Shown piece by piece: positions 12,199 to 24,209 of a stretch of 64,000 nt of DNA. The DNA lies in NCBI GenBank assembly GCA_022749755.1, contig CM040442.1:7724457-7788456 (forward strand). Direction: 5' to 3'. The notes beneath the pieces were generated by a model. That model saw only the letters and a list, made by a program, of their open reading frames with translations, did no database searches and was not told where the DNA came from. The position numbers were made by a program, and so were the translations under genes. How positions within the stretch are numbered: the first letter of the stretch is position 1; each line of letters starts with the position of its first letter. This DNA is from Azadirachta indica (lineage: Eukaryota > Streptophyta > Magnoliopsida > Sapindales > Meliaceae).

Positions 12199-15100
12199 TC
12201 AATTGTACACCATGTACTTGGGTGTTGCACTGAACTTCTGGTACCCCTTGATGACTTTATTCACTGCATCAAGGAAGTCTTTCTCTATCACAGTTTTTCT
12301 TCGTGCCCGAATGGCAAACATTCCAGCTTCCGTGCATACACTTCTTATGTCAGCTCCTGAGGTACAATCCCGATGTTAGGAAACCCACAAATATGGCCAA
12401 ATGACAAAAAGCATAGAATGTTGCACATCATAAAACAAGAAACTCTGCAAGAGGTAGACAATTACCAGTGGAATTTGGGCAAAGCCGAGCTAAAAGTTCG
12501 AAACGGATATCTCTTTCGCAATTCATTGTTCGTGTATGGATTTTAAAAATTTGTGTCCGACTTTCCAAATCTGGAAGGCCAAACTCAACCTTACGATCTA
12601 ATCGTCCAGGACGTAATAGTGCAGGATCAAGCGTGTCAGGCCTGAAAAAGAGAGCAATGTGAGCCCCAAAGAAAGCAAGCAGTTAGTGTTGGTTATCAAA
12701 TAAGGAATACATGACAACAACTCAACGGCACAAATTCACATTAGTCATTAAGTTGAAGTTTCATACAAACTCGCTCACGCACATTTATGCTTAAGACAGG
12801 AAAGGCAGAAGAAAACAAACAACTTCATGCACACAAAATAAGCAATAAAAAATTGGTCAATGCTAGGACAGTCTTTGTCGGTAGGAGATATGAGCTTCAG
12901 TGGGAACAACAATAAGATTGATAAGGAAACAGAAGTGTATGAAAGTTCATGCAAAAGAAGTGCCATATAATAGGTAGCCAAGTTAACCTGTTGGTTGCCA
13001 TTAGAACTTTGATGTTTCCTCGAGCATCAAAACCATCAAGCTGATTCACAATTTCAAGCATAGTACGTTGAACCTCGTTGTCGCCACCAACACCATCGTC
13101 AAAACGTGCACCCCCAATGGCATCAACTTCATCGAAAAAGACAATACAAGCCTTTTTTGAACGTGCCATCTGCAGCAGACAACACTCTAGTCAGGTAAAA
13201 GGGTGACATTCAGAGCATACTGCAGAACAGAAATTATGCTATGAAAGGTAAGGCAGCAACTTCTAACCTGAAATAGTTCGCGAACCATACGGGCTCCCTC
13301 ACCAACATATTTCTGAACAAGCTCACTTCCAATGACACGAATGAAACATGCATCAGTTCTATTAGCCACTGCTCTGGCTAGAAGAGTTTTACCAGTCCCA
13401 GGAGGACCATAGCAGAGAACACCCTTGGGAGGATCAATTCCAAGCTTTACAAATTTCTCGGGATGAAGCATAGGTAGCTCAACAACCTACAAGAAACAAA
13501 ATTCATTGATATCAATACCATGTGTACCAATTACATCTATCTTGTCTCTGCGCTAATTTTTAAATCCATTATTTGATCTTGTCAGTCAATATACATACAT
13601 TAGATTAGTTAATCAAGGAGAAAATGGTTAAATGAAAAAACACAATATTACCTCTCGCATCTTTTCAATTTGCTCCTTACATCCACCAACATCATTGTAT
13701 GTCACATCTGGCTTCTCTTCCACTGTCATCATGGTCACACTTGGATCAATTTTTGGAGGCAAGGGAATTTGAATCTGATATTTATTCCGGTCAACCCTGC
13801 AATGAGAGAAAATGGTCAAACCAGGAACAAGAAGAAACACATGCTCCAAAAGGCTCATCAACTTAAAAAAAAAACACTATCTAATGGAGATAAAAAAAGA
13901 CGTTGACCCATGAGGTAATGTAAATACTTCAAAACAAAGAGGGCATTGGGTTGGGGAGGGCTTTGGTTTATTTTCTTGTAATATTTATAAAAGAAAATAG
14001 AGGAGTGCATAGCCTAGCACAACAGCTTGTCAAAACAAGGATAATTACTGTGTTTCCCCTGCTATTTAACCTAATACTCCAACACCCCTTGCTTTTTCAT
14101 AAACTAACCAAAACCCTCCAGTGTGATATTCGTTATCTTTTAAATTCACTTTTTGAGGGTAAATTTGCATTTACTGTACCACACTTATCCAGTCAAAAAA
14201 TATAATCTGACACATGACAGTACATCTAATTTTTCTTTCCTTTTCTCCCCCCTTTTTTCTTCAAAACTAACAAATTGAAGAAGATCAATGAATTAGGGTG
14301 TTGAAATGTTTCACAGGTGTTGGTTTCCACAGCCAAATTCACTGGAAGTGAAAACAAATAAATAAACAAATTAAAAGTAACCAATAACAGTTGCAATGAA
14401 TTTTCTCTGACACCTTACACCTTTTAAAAGTGAAATAGTAAAAGTCTCAAAAAATGGAGTTTAACGTTAACATATATAACATTAGGTCATATAGCAGGGG
14501 GAAACAGTAAATTTCCCTTAAAACAATCACCACAATCTATAACATTCGAAATATAATACAGTTATAACACAAATAGTCACAACCACAACACCCTTTCAAA
14601 TAGAATCATGTAAAAGCCATGGCCTAAATGTTGGTGGGGATGGCCTGGTCAAGAAGGATTACCAAACAAATGTCACCGTTAATAAACTTAATAATTACAC
14701 TCAAAACATACATTCAATGTTTTCCACTTTTTTTCCCACTTTCAAGTATAATAAAAAATCATAGGCCTATCTCACAGCACTAGTAAAGCACATACATTGA
14801 CCTCTCCCGATTTACAATATATATTGATTAAAAAAAAAGAGTCAGAGATGTCCATATACCTTCAATTATCGTATTTCACTCAAAAGATGATATTATTTTT
14901 TCGGTAACATGAAACCAGATTTTTAAAATAAAAATTTAAGTGGGAAGATGCTAAGAGAGATTTATTAATTATGTAAAGATAAAGCTACAAAGGAAAACCA
15001 GGTGTCCATATAGGTGAATAAGAGAAAAGCCAGAAAGGGAAACAATGAGCATGGAACCTATCCAAAACTCCAAAGCAAAAGCCACATGAAACACAAATTT

Positions 15101-16361
15101 ATAGTATCAATGCAAGAAACATTCCATTGTACATGGTAAAATCGCACTGTTACCCATATATATCAATGCATGAATCACAAACAAGAAAAAAAGGGAACTT
15201 GATACAAGAAACATATAAATGCTGATCATGAAAATTCTAGAGCAAAATTCATTTGAAATTACAAACTTACCCTACACGCATCCCTTCTTCTATATCAGTA
15301 GGGGAAACTTTCTCACCAAGCCCAACCACAAACTGGAATTGAGTCGATAAAAAATTATATTAGACCCAGCACGCAAATATTGACATTATGACCAATTATG
15401 CTTACAACGATTCATATTCAATTGGATTTAGACATAAAAAAACACTAAACAATCATCCATATTAAAAATCTATATTTGTATCTAATAAGGCATTAAATAT
15501 TACATCTAAAAGTATTTTAGAGCAGGAAGTTCAGAAAAAATTTTATCGAAAACAAAAGAGTTTCTGGTTCCAGCATATGTTCATTCTTCAAGCAAAATGG
15601 CCAAGGGGGAAAAAGAAATGAAAATTTCTTTATTTATTGAGAAGAACATATAGGTTTGCCTAGAAAGAGAAAAAGAAGCAATAGAAACTAAGCGTACCTT
15701 TGCAATTTGCTTAACATTTATAACATATTTGGCATCATCAGTATTTGGATTGATTATCTTGGTGCATCTTGCCACCTAGATGGACAAATCAGTCAAATAT
15801 CGAGAAACACAAGTACAAGGCTTTTGTTAAACCTTATCCACCCATACAATACCTGAAGAGGCTGCTCTTCTTGCATCATCTGCTTATCAGAAACTAGATC
15901 CCACTGGCTGGGTGCAGCTAAGCCAGTGTCAGATTCCTTGATACCTATTGAACAATGAATAGCAGTAATACTATATCCGTAAACAAAAAAGAGGTGTTCG
16001 CTCAGATGATGCTGACTTACAAAACTAGTAAAGCATGAGTTTTCATAAAAGAAGTTCCATACCACACAAGTCATTGACCTTCTTGGCCATGTCCTTAATT
16101 TCCTTCTCCGCTTTCTTAATGCTAGTAGAATAAGGTCCTAAACCCTGCATAAATAAACCAAAAATGCCGTGAATATCCCACACGCAAAAATAATTCCTTA
16201 ATGACATGGTCATAATTACAGGATCCAATAAATGGCAAAGCATAAATAAAGGTTGTATAAAAAAGAATTCATACATAGGTTTTGAGTAGAGCAATGTCAT
16301 CTTCATCTAGTGGTTTGGGATTCTTCTCGTCCTTGATCTCATCTTCTGGCTCAGGTGCCAT
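12199..16361 (-). CDS. RPT1: 26S proteasome regulatory particle AAA-ATPase subunit RPT1 (regulatory subunit 7)
   Basis: One of six ATPases of the 19S base ring that unfold ubiquitinated substrates and feed them into the 20S core. Exons in transcript order: 16361-16275, 16144-16063, 15944-15853, 15775-15698, 15332-15271, 13796-13652, 13486-13268, 13169-12988, 12641-12466, 12356-12199; total 1281 nt, 426 aa plus stop, the length I recall for plant RPT1. The N-terminus reads [20 protein letters not shown], followed by the coiled-coil region ([17 protein letters not shown]). Walker A GPPGTGKT is at residues 209-216, Walker [11 protein letters not shown] has its DE at 268-269, and [14 protein letters not shown] arginine-finger sequence follows. 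It ends KYMVYN, which lacks the HbYX tail of RPT2/3/5. All introns are GT-AG. Intron 5 (13797-15270) carries a MITE-like insertion. The frame is intact throughout. Confidence 0.97.
14043..14513. mobile_element. MITE-like element with about 35-bp terminal inverted repeats
   Basis: The left end at about 14043 (TTACTGTGTTTCCCCTGCTA, then TTTAACCTAATACT) pairs with the reverse complement of the right end at about 14476-14513 (TTACTGTTTCCCCCTGCTAT, then ATGACCTAATGTTA). The element is about 470 bp, non-coding, and lies wholly in intron 5 of RPT1. The termini are imperfect and no target-site duplication was resolved, so the superfamily is unassigned. Confidence 0.6.
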
Positions 16362-17400
16362 AGTTTTTCTGATTGCTTGGAAGCAGCAAGACTAAACCAA
16401 ATCAATGGTTTGGTTAATAACCTTAATTTGGATCAGAAAACACAAACTTAAATTTAATTTATAAGCAGAGGTTCAGAAAGTTCCCCAATCATCACCAAGC
16501 AAAGGACTACCATAAACACACCTTGAAGTTTATGAATATCACTTGACAACTTTCCTTTTTTGGTTTCTATTAACTTTTTCTTTCTAACTACATCACAATG
16601 AAAGAAAACAAAATGTCCACCAGTCCACATCTAGCAGATGAAGGAAGGTCATCAAGCAACCCAAGAAAATAAATAAATTACCAACCTTTTTCTCATCCGC
16701 AGATTTCAAAACTACTGACAAACTACTTGGACCTGATCAGATTGTGATTAAATTCCAATTTCTTTTGCTAATGGGGTTCAACTCTGCAGCCCCATACTCT
16801 AACACCAATGCAATGAGATTGACACCAATGCATTGAGATTAAATTGTATAAAAGTCACAATCTTTGAAGCTGACATAAGCTATGTTGAGAAACAATCACC
16901 GAATCAATTATCTAAATTACAAATAATCGTGAACAATTCGAACATAATTACACTAAAACAAATAAAAAAAATCATAAATTTCAATAAAAAAATTAAACGG
17001 AACAGCATCAGAGGCGGGAGCAAACAAGGTAGAATCATGCACATTAAAAGAAAGTAAATTTTTGACATATAGAAAATTAAGGAATAATTTTTTACATCTA
17101 GCTAGCTAGAAACCCTAACCAAATCTTAAGCCGCGAACCAACGACAAACCACGAAACCAAATTATATAAAAGAAATAGTTGATCGAGTCAAGAGGGTTAC
17201 TTTTTAGCTAGCAGGGAAGTTTGGGCTTCGAAGGAGGCGCGGCGTCGGCAAGGTCTTCGCGAGGAGACGTTGCGTCGGAGGAGTCTAGGAGAGAAAACGA
17301 CGTCGTTGAGCTCTGGTTTGTGAGAGGAAGACAAGTATCTTGGAGTTAACTCTGCCCTGAGCGGGTTGAGTGCATTAATTCGGGAGACCCGTCTTGGGCA
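16362..17400 (-). promoter_or_regulatory. RPT1 5' leader and promoter region
   Basis: Upstream of the RPT1 start codon. A GC-rich patch at about 17220-17345 (clustered GCG, CGTCG and GAGGAG) in otherwise AT-rich DNA looks like the first, untranslated exon; the AT-rich stretch between it and the ATG would then be a leader intron. A telo-box AAACCCTAA lies at 17110-17118. TGGGC motifs lie at 17222-17226 and 17395-17399; TGGGC is the known core of the proteasome-related element bound by NAC53/NAC78-type factors in Arabidopsis. The exact transcription start was not determined. Confidence 0.5.
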
Positions 17401-17952
17401 ACAAGTTACTTTTATCGGTTAATTTGAATACCCGAACCGACTAGGAAAATGATTCACTAGAATTTTTTAAATATATATTCTTTTAATTTTTTAAAAATTA
17501 CAATTATATATTTAATTTCAAATTTTCAAAGTTTTTATACAACTAGCATGAAATTAATCAAACATTATTGCAAACAAAATAAAAAAATACCATAATATTT
17601 TAATTTTAATCTAATTTATTTTATTCATTGAAAGACTATTAGAGAATTTTTTGCAGAGAATTTTTTGCTTTTATTTTGTAGTTTTGTGAAAGATTATTTT
17701 TCTAATAAATATTCTTAAATCTAATTGAAAAATATTTCATTAGTTTTATAACAAGTATCTCCTTAAAATTTTTTAAAATTTTTTTAAATATTATAGAATA
17801 ATATTTTTTAATAACAAAAACATGTTTGATAGAGTTTATCAAAAATTATTTTTTAAAATAAAAAATTAAGTACAAGTTATAAGTTCAAAATTCAAGCACA
17901 TAAGTTAAAAAAATTACAAAAAAATTTAAAAACAAAGTAGCTTGAAAAGGAA

Positions 17953-18204
17953 GAATGTTTATTACTCCTCTGCTATTTAAATCAATACCTTATTACTCTC
18001 CTATATTTTTTCTAATATCACCTCCTCAATTTTTTTATATTATCCTTTAATTTAATTAGTTTACAAAATTATAAAATCGAAAATATTTAAAATATTAAAA
18101 ATATTAAAAAACAAAATTGAAACTTAAAGAAGTGATGAGATATTAAAGAAAATATAAGGGAATAATGAAATATTAACTCAAAAAGTAAGAGATAATACAC
18201 ATCC
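17953..18204. mobile_element. Short hairpin (MITE-like) element
   Basis: An imperfect inverted repeat of about 250 bp. The left arm begins GAATGTTTATTACTCCTCTG and the reverse complement of the right arm begins GGATGTGTATTATCTCTTAC. Both arms continue with a matching TTATTACTCTCCTATATTTT / TCATTATTCCCTTATATTTT block. It is non-coding and AT-rich. Confidence 0.55.
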
Positions 18205-18540
18205 TTTCACTTGATAATAATAATTCTTAAAAAATTAATATTATAGTTGAAGAAATATTTTGGTGAGTTTATATGAACATATCTTAAATATTATTATAAT
18301 ATTGTTAGGAGCACAAAAAATATAATTTCTTTTTATATTTATCATAGTTTATATCGTCTGTGTGGATAGAAATAGATAAAATCATCTTTTAACATCATTT
18401 ATTGGTAAGGATAATATATTATGATATGAGAATTAACTTATTGATATATGCATACTTTACTATGACACGTGTTATTATGTTATTGGGTAACTTACTATTA
18501 GATTAAATGAATCATGGATGGCCGCTGCTGACAACTATTG

Positions 18541-18830
18541 ATTGCTATTGACTATCATTAAATATTATCCGTTTAAGTTATTGTATATATTATTAAAATT
18601 ATAATTGAATATTTTATATTATGGTACTATCAATATCGTCATTTGGATAATCATTCACTGTAAATTTAAAGTTGAATTTTTAACACTTATAAATTTAACT
18701 TTAAATTTGTAGTAATTACTCAAATGACTATGGTGATAATACTATTACGTAAAAGTATTACATAAAATTTTTAATAATTATTCAAATAATATTTATGATT
18801 ATTTAAAAAAAATGACGTTAAACGGTAGTT
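18541..18830. mobile_element. Palindromic MITE-like element upstream of the LPA3-like gene
   Basis: The core arms AAATTTAAAGTT (18662-18673) and AACTTTAAATTT (18697-18708) are perfect inverted repeats around a 23-bp loop. Imperfect pairing continues outward for roughly 100 bp on each side: CGTCATTTGGATAATCATTC on the left against ATAGTCATTTGAGTAATTAC from the right. Outermost limits are approximate. It lies about 230-520 bp upstream of the start codon at 19064. Confidence 0.6.
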
Positions 18831-19063
18831 AATGGCGGGACTAAATTATTGTTTACTCACAAAATATTATTAATGAGATGTCCTGATGATTATTTACGAA
18901 ACATTTGTAGATAAATGGGTATCAACAGAAACATTAAAGACTAAAATGAAATTAACCAAAACAAAATCGTCAACACGTGTGAGCGTTAACTTCCTACCGC
19001 TTCAAGTTCGTTATCATATCCAGTATCCATTTTCAGACTTCTCTTTCATTCCCTCGCTCTTTC

Positions 19064-22000
19064 ATGGCGTTCACTCTTCACTCTCCTCTCTCTCTCCTCC
19101 ACCATTCTGTCTCTCATTCTTCTCCTCGTCTCTTCACTCTCTCCACTTCTCTCCCAAAACTCCAACAACACTTGACCCAAATCCGCTGCGCCAGTAAAAG
19201 CAACAAGCAGCAGTCAAAAACGCAAACTACTCCAGGTTTCGACCCCAAAGCTGGGGTTGCCCGTTACAAGCCAAAGTCCTATGAAGTGCTCGTCGCGGAT
19301 GCTGCTAACTCACTTGTTTATGCTCTTAAGGATGGGAAAACCCGCGTGGAGATCGACTTCCCGTAATCCCTTTTGCCTTTTTGTGTAATTGCGTCTTTCC
19401 ACTTTGTGCTGAAACTTTACGCACTTTTCTTTCATGATAATTCTTGGGTTTTTGGTGGATTTTAGAGATTCCCCTTTAGTTAGTTAGTTATATGATCATT
19501 TGTTTCTTCGAGCTCTTTTTATTTAATTGATTGGCTTGATCATGATTTGCATGGATACTCTTATTTATTTAAGTTTGAAATTGGATTAAATATGGAAGTA
19601 CCAAGTTGTTTTTTGTGCCTTTGAGCTGCTTGAATGTTGAAAGTTTTGTTCTTTAGTGGCTTTTACGGATACCCATTTGGTTGGTTTAGCTTTGAATTTG
19701 GTATGGGCAACACCCAACTCTTCTATTTTGAAATTTGGAGCTGTCTTCGATTCTGTAATTTGGTAATGTAGGTGGTTTTCGTTCTTGCTAATTATTGTAT
19801 TTTACTTCCGAAATTCTTACATTGGAGAAGAACCATCACAAGTTTTGCTGATTATATTTGGATGTCTATTTGAGTTTCGGTAATTTGTGTAAGTTTTAAT
19901 GGGTTTTGGCTCCTATTTGGTTATCTTTAGTTTGGGGGTTTGGGTTTCCATTAGATTCTATTCATTGCTGAGAAGATTGAGAAAGAAGAACCCATTCGAG
20001 TCTCATAATTGTGAAAGATATATTTCATATTTGACTTGATCTTTGACAAAGGAAAAGATAATTATGAGGTGGTTGACTGGCTAGTGATATTACTCTTTTA
20101 TAGTTTTGGGTTGTCAGTTTTTGGGATTTTGGAAGTAAGCACGAATTTGAAACACTAGTCAATGTTAAACACGCTATTATAAACATTTTTGAAGTATTTA
20201 AAAGATTAGATTTAATATCCATGAATAGGTGACGATCTCTTGGGTGGACTCTACTACAACGCTTCCCCCTTTTCCTGTCATAAGAATAAAAAGAAAAACG
20301 ATAATGCTCTTCAGTGGTTGCATTTTTGTCTTCTAACAGTCATCTCTTGTTTTATCTCTTATCCAGGCCCTTGCCTAGCAACATTTCCTCTTATAAGGTA
20401 CCTATTTTTTCTCCTAAAACTGAACCATTCATAATTGGTCAAGGTTCTCATCTTTTGACAGCTTTCAGCAATTATTTTCAAATTTCCCAAATGTGGCTTT
20501 ACATGTATTGGCCATTTCCAGTTACATGTAGTTTCTGTTTCAGAATCTTATTTTATGATTATGAGATCATGAGCCCTAAGATGGCTCTGATTCGTGGAAT
20601 TTTATTGAGATGCAAATTTCTTATTCTGTGAAAATGTTTATTTAAAACATGGTTTCTGCAAAGAAAAGGAAAAGAAGGTATATATTTTTTTTGAAATCTT
20701 AATTATGTGAAGGGGTCTTCAGATGAGTTCATAGATGCCAACATTCAACTTGCCTTGGCTGTTGTCAGAAAGCTCCAACAAAAAATGGAAACCAGAGCTT
20801 GTATTGTAAGAAGAAAGTTTGTTTCATGTGAACATTTGACTCTTTCATTTGAAATATGAATTTGATGCGACTTATCCAATCTCAGGTATTTCCTGATAAA
20901 CCAGAAAAGCGTAGGGCCTCTCGGCTTTTCAAAACAGCTCTTGACTCGGTAACTATGCAACTCTTGTTCTGGTTGTATATTGTTTTTATGCACTCTAGCA
21001 TTTAGCTGAGCTCCTTAGGTTTTCTGATTTTTCTTTGTGGAATTTTGGTTTCACCATCAAAGAAGTTAATGTTCAAAGGAAGAATAAAGCAGCTTTTACC
21101 AGCAAAATCAGTAACCTTGAAGGACATCAGTACTTCCTCTGAGCTATTTATATTTTTCTAATATGTGGGTCACTAAATCTAATCTCCTTAGGTACGGTAT
21201 ACTGCATTGTCTTTATTTGGACTTTGCAAAATATTATGTAACCATGGAAACCTTCATGAACTTAGAAAACTTTAGCGTAGAAGTTCTTGAATCCTTGGTT
21301 GGATTTCAGTCTTTGATTCATTTCTTTCAGATTGATGGTATAACCATAGGTTCCCTGGATGATATCCCGAGTGATGGCATCAAAAGTTTCTTCAGCTCTA
21401 TAAGGAACACCCTGGATTTTGACTTTGAAGCTGAGAATGAAGGTTGGTTCTGCAAATGCTGTGTGAATAGGGCATGTTATTCACTATTATAATGGTTAAG
21501 ATGACTTAAGTAACTTTGTGCCAGTGTTTTTAGCTTTTAAATTGCAAGGAGAAATTAGAGTGATTCAGTTATTTATTCAATAACAATAATTTTTTTATTT
21601 GAATGTGAACAATATTTTACAATGTGATTCATTTTCTTCCGTTTGAATATGAAGATAACAATTTCAACTTTGATCTAGTAGGTTTGCACCATAGGCCTTA
21701 AGCATATTAATCAAGCGAAAATCTTTTGAAAATTCTTTGTTGTTTCATAAGCACACAGGTTTACAAAATCTTATGTGAGATCTATGTAATTTATCTTATT
21801 TTTTGAGCTCAAAATTCTGTTATTTTTCTTGCAAACGCAGATCGTTGGAAAACTGACGAGCCACCCACACTTTATGTGTTTATTAATTGCAGCACACGTG
21901 AACTTTCTGTCATAGAGAAGTATGTGGTATGGTGCCTTTACTTTTTGAGAAGTTTATTTGCATATTTTATGACCTTAACATCCAAAATATGATCTTAGTA

Positions 22001-23638
22001 TTAGAATTAGGGTTCACATTCTGTAGTTCACCTGTTAAAATGTTCCAGTACCACTTCCTGCTGTAATGCTTTCATTGATTTGCAGGAAAAATTTGCAAAG
22101 TCAACCCCAGCACTTCTCTTCAATCTTGAATTGGACACGTTACGGTATACATCTTACCATGCCTGATATTTAACCGATATGTGGTTCCGCTGTCATTAAA
22201 TTAACCTTTTAATGCCAAAATGAAAAGGTAAAATGTTTGCTTTGCAGAGCTGACTTGGGCCTGCTGGGGTTTCCAACCAAAGATTTGCATTACCGGTTTC
22301 TTTCTCAGTTTACCCCAGCATTTTATATTCGAATCAGAGAGTATTCAAAGGTATTTCTTCTTTAGTAGCTCTTCATTATTATAATGATGATTATTATTTT
22401 TCTTTTTTGTTGATTGTTTCTCAACTCCAGCTTCTGAGTAACCACTTATGGTTTATAATGTAAGACTGTACCAGTTGCACCTTTTGTCATAAATTACAGT
22501 GGGGCACTGTTTCGCCAGTATCCAGGTATGAAATATATCTTCTAAGACACTCTTACAGATTTTGTTTTGGTCATATATTCTTCATGATTTTGTTTCTCAA
22601 AATTAATAATGAGTTAGGCTTATGTCTCAGGAGAATTAAATTGTCAATGTCCAAGGTCAAAGAACTACTAGATGTTGATTTCTGATTCCACCTAGAATTT
22701 GATCTGTAATTCCGTACTACTTGACATCTAATGCTGTATCCTTCCAAGTTTTTTCTCCTAATCCACTGAATACATGGCATGATAAAATACAAATGTTTAT
22801 CTTGAACAGATAAATTGAAAATATTCCTTTCCTAACTTTCTTCAACATAAAAAATATTTCTTGCCTAGGCTTCCTCATGGACAAGTTCCTTTTCACTGTC
22901 AGCTTAATAAAAGAATTGCCTCCATCTTATTTTGGCACTTCCCTTCGCTATGCATCCACCCTTTACTTCAATATTTATATGTGCATGATATTTGAACTCT
23001 GCACTATTACTACATGTCTTTGATCTCCCTTGCCTGACTGAAATTTGTGCAGGGCCTTGGCAGGTCATGCTTAAACAATCAGATGGTTCTTATGCTTGTG
23101 TAGCAGAGAGTGCAACACGCTTTACGCTGGGCGAAGTATATAACCTAGTTACCAGACCCCAATTTACTTCATCTTAGTATGGGTAATTTCATATGCTTAG
23201 TAATTATTTTCTTGCTAGACGAAAGAAGAGCTGCTAAGGGTCCTGGGACTGCAGGAAGAAGAGGGAAGTTCTTTAGAGTTTCTCCGAAGAGGCTACAAGG
23301 TTTCATCTCCTTATTTGAGTAGTCTGTTTCATATGAGCATATACAACTTAATGCAAGTAGTGGCATAGTTCCTGCAACTTTCGCCTCTCCTATTTCACTC
23401 TCTCTGTCTGTGATCATCTTGTTAGTAGTTCTATAGACATATGGCTTTCTTAAGGTCTCCATAGAGGAATATGTTCCATAGAGGAATATGTTTCTCAAAT
23501 CAAACGATAAGAAATGTTTTCTGCCAGTTAAAATTGTTGTAAACTTTTCTTTATTAACCAATTTTACATAATCTGCAGACTGCAACTTGGTGGGAAGAAG
23601 ATGTCGAACTAGAACTATCTTCTGCATGGCGTAGTTAG
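19064..23638 (+). CDS. LPA3: LPA3-like DUF1995 chloroplast protein (PSII assembly)
   Basis: Arabidopsis LPA3 assists assembly of photosystem II, acting with LPA2 and Alb3 on CP43 in the thylakoid; that role is transferred from the family. Exons: 19064-19362, 20367-20397, 20713-20805, 20886-20948, 21331-21442, 21841-21926, 22086-22144, 22248-22350, 22465-22525, 23053-23135, 23219-23299, 23579-23638; total 1131 nt, 376 aa plus stop, in frame at every junction. Residues 1 to about 45 are rich in Ser, Leu and His, like a plastid transit peptide. The mature part carries [89 protein letters not shown] and [19 protein letters not shown] at the C-terminus. Exon 2 is a 31-nt microexon. All introns are GT-AG. 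It could also be named simply DUF1995 protein. Confidence 0.85.
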
Positions 23639-24209
23639 CAATGGCAAGAATACTGATAAAATCTTACTGAATGATACGGATAATAAGCTAAGGGTGTTGA
23701 ATCCAGAGATTGCTTTTAATTCGGCAGAGGCTCGACAATTTCATTTTATTTTTAACTTGCTTTTGTCAATTTTCTTCTTTTTAAAATGTAATCCTTGTGT
23801 TCATTTTGGTGGAAGTGAAGGAAATCGAGTCTTCTCTCTTCATTCTAAGCTGGGTTGTCGCAAGAATATAGGAAGCTCTGTTTGAAATCTCAACGTCATA
23901 TTTATTTGAGTGTATGCACAAAAATGTCCCATATTAGTTAATATTATTTATCTCTCATTTACTTCTGTAAAATTGTTATTGATCTCTTCACCACTGAGAT
24001 ATTTACAAAGAGAACTTCTATTCAAATTTCTCTTCGAACATAAATTGTTCTATGTTCTGTTTGACATCTCAGACCAATATTGTAATGTTTAAGGTGAACG
24101 GGCAAAGCTCTGTATTTAATAGATCAAATAATGCAGCTAAAATCATTTAAAGTTGGACAGAACCAAATATTACATCAATACTGCTGTTCTTATGAAAGAT
24201 GTATGCAAT
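23639..24209. other. Shared 3' region of convergent LPA3-like and CNGC genes
   Basis: The two genes end tail-to-tail 571 bp apart. The interval must hold both 3' UTRs. No further gene is visible. Confidence 0.7.

Larger units (their letters stand above)
17400..19063. other. Intergenic region between divergent RPT1 and LPA3-like genes
   Basis: About 1.65 kb of very AT-rich sequence between two head-to-head genes. Nothing coding is seen. It contains two hairpin elements, annotated separately. The last 60 bases before the LPA3-like ATG are C/T-rich, as expected of a plant 5' leader. Confidence 0.6.
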
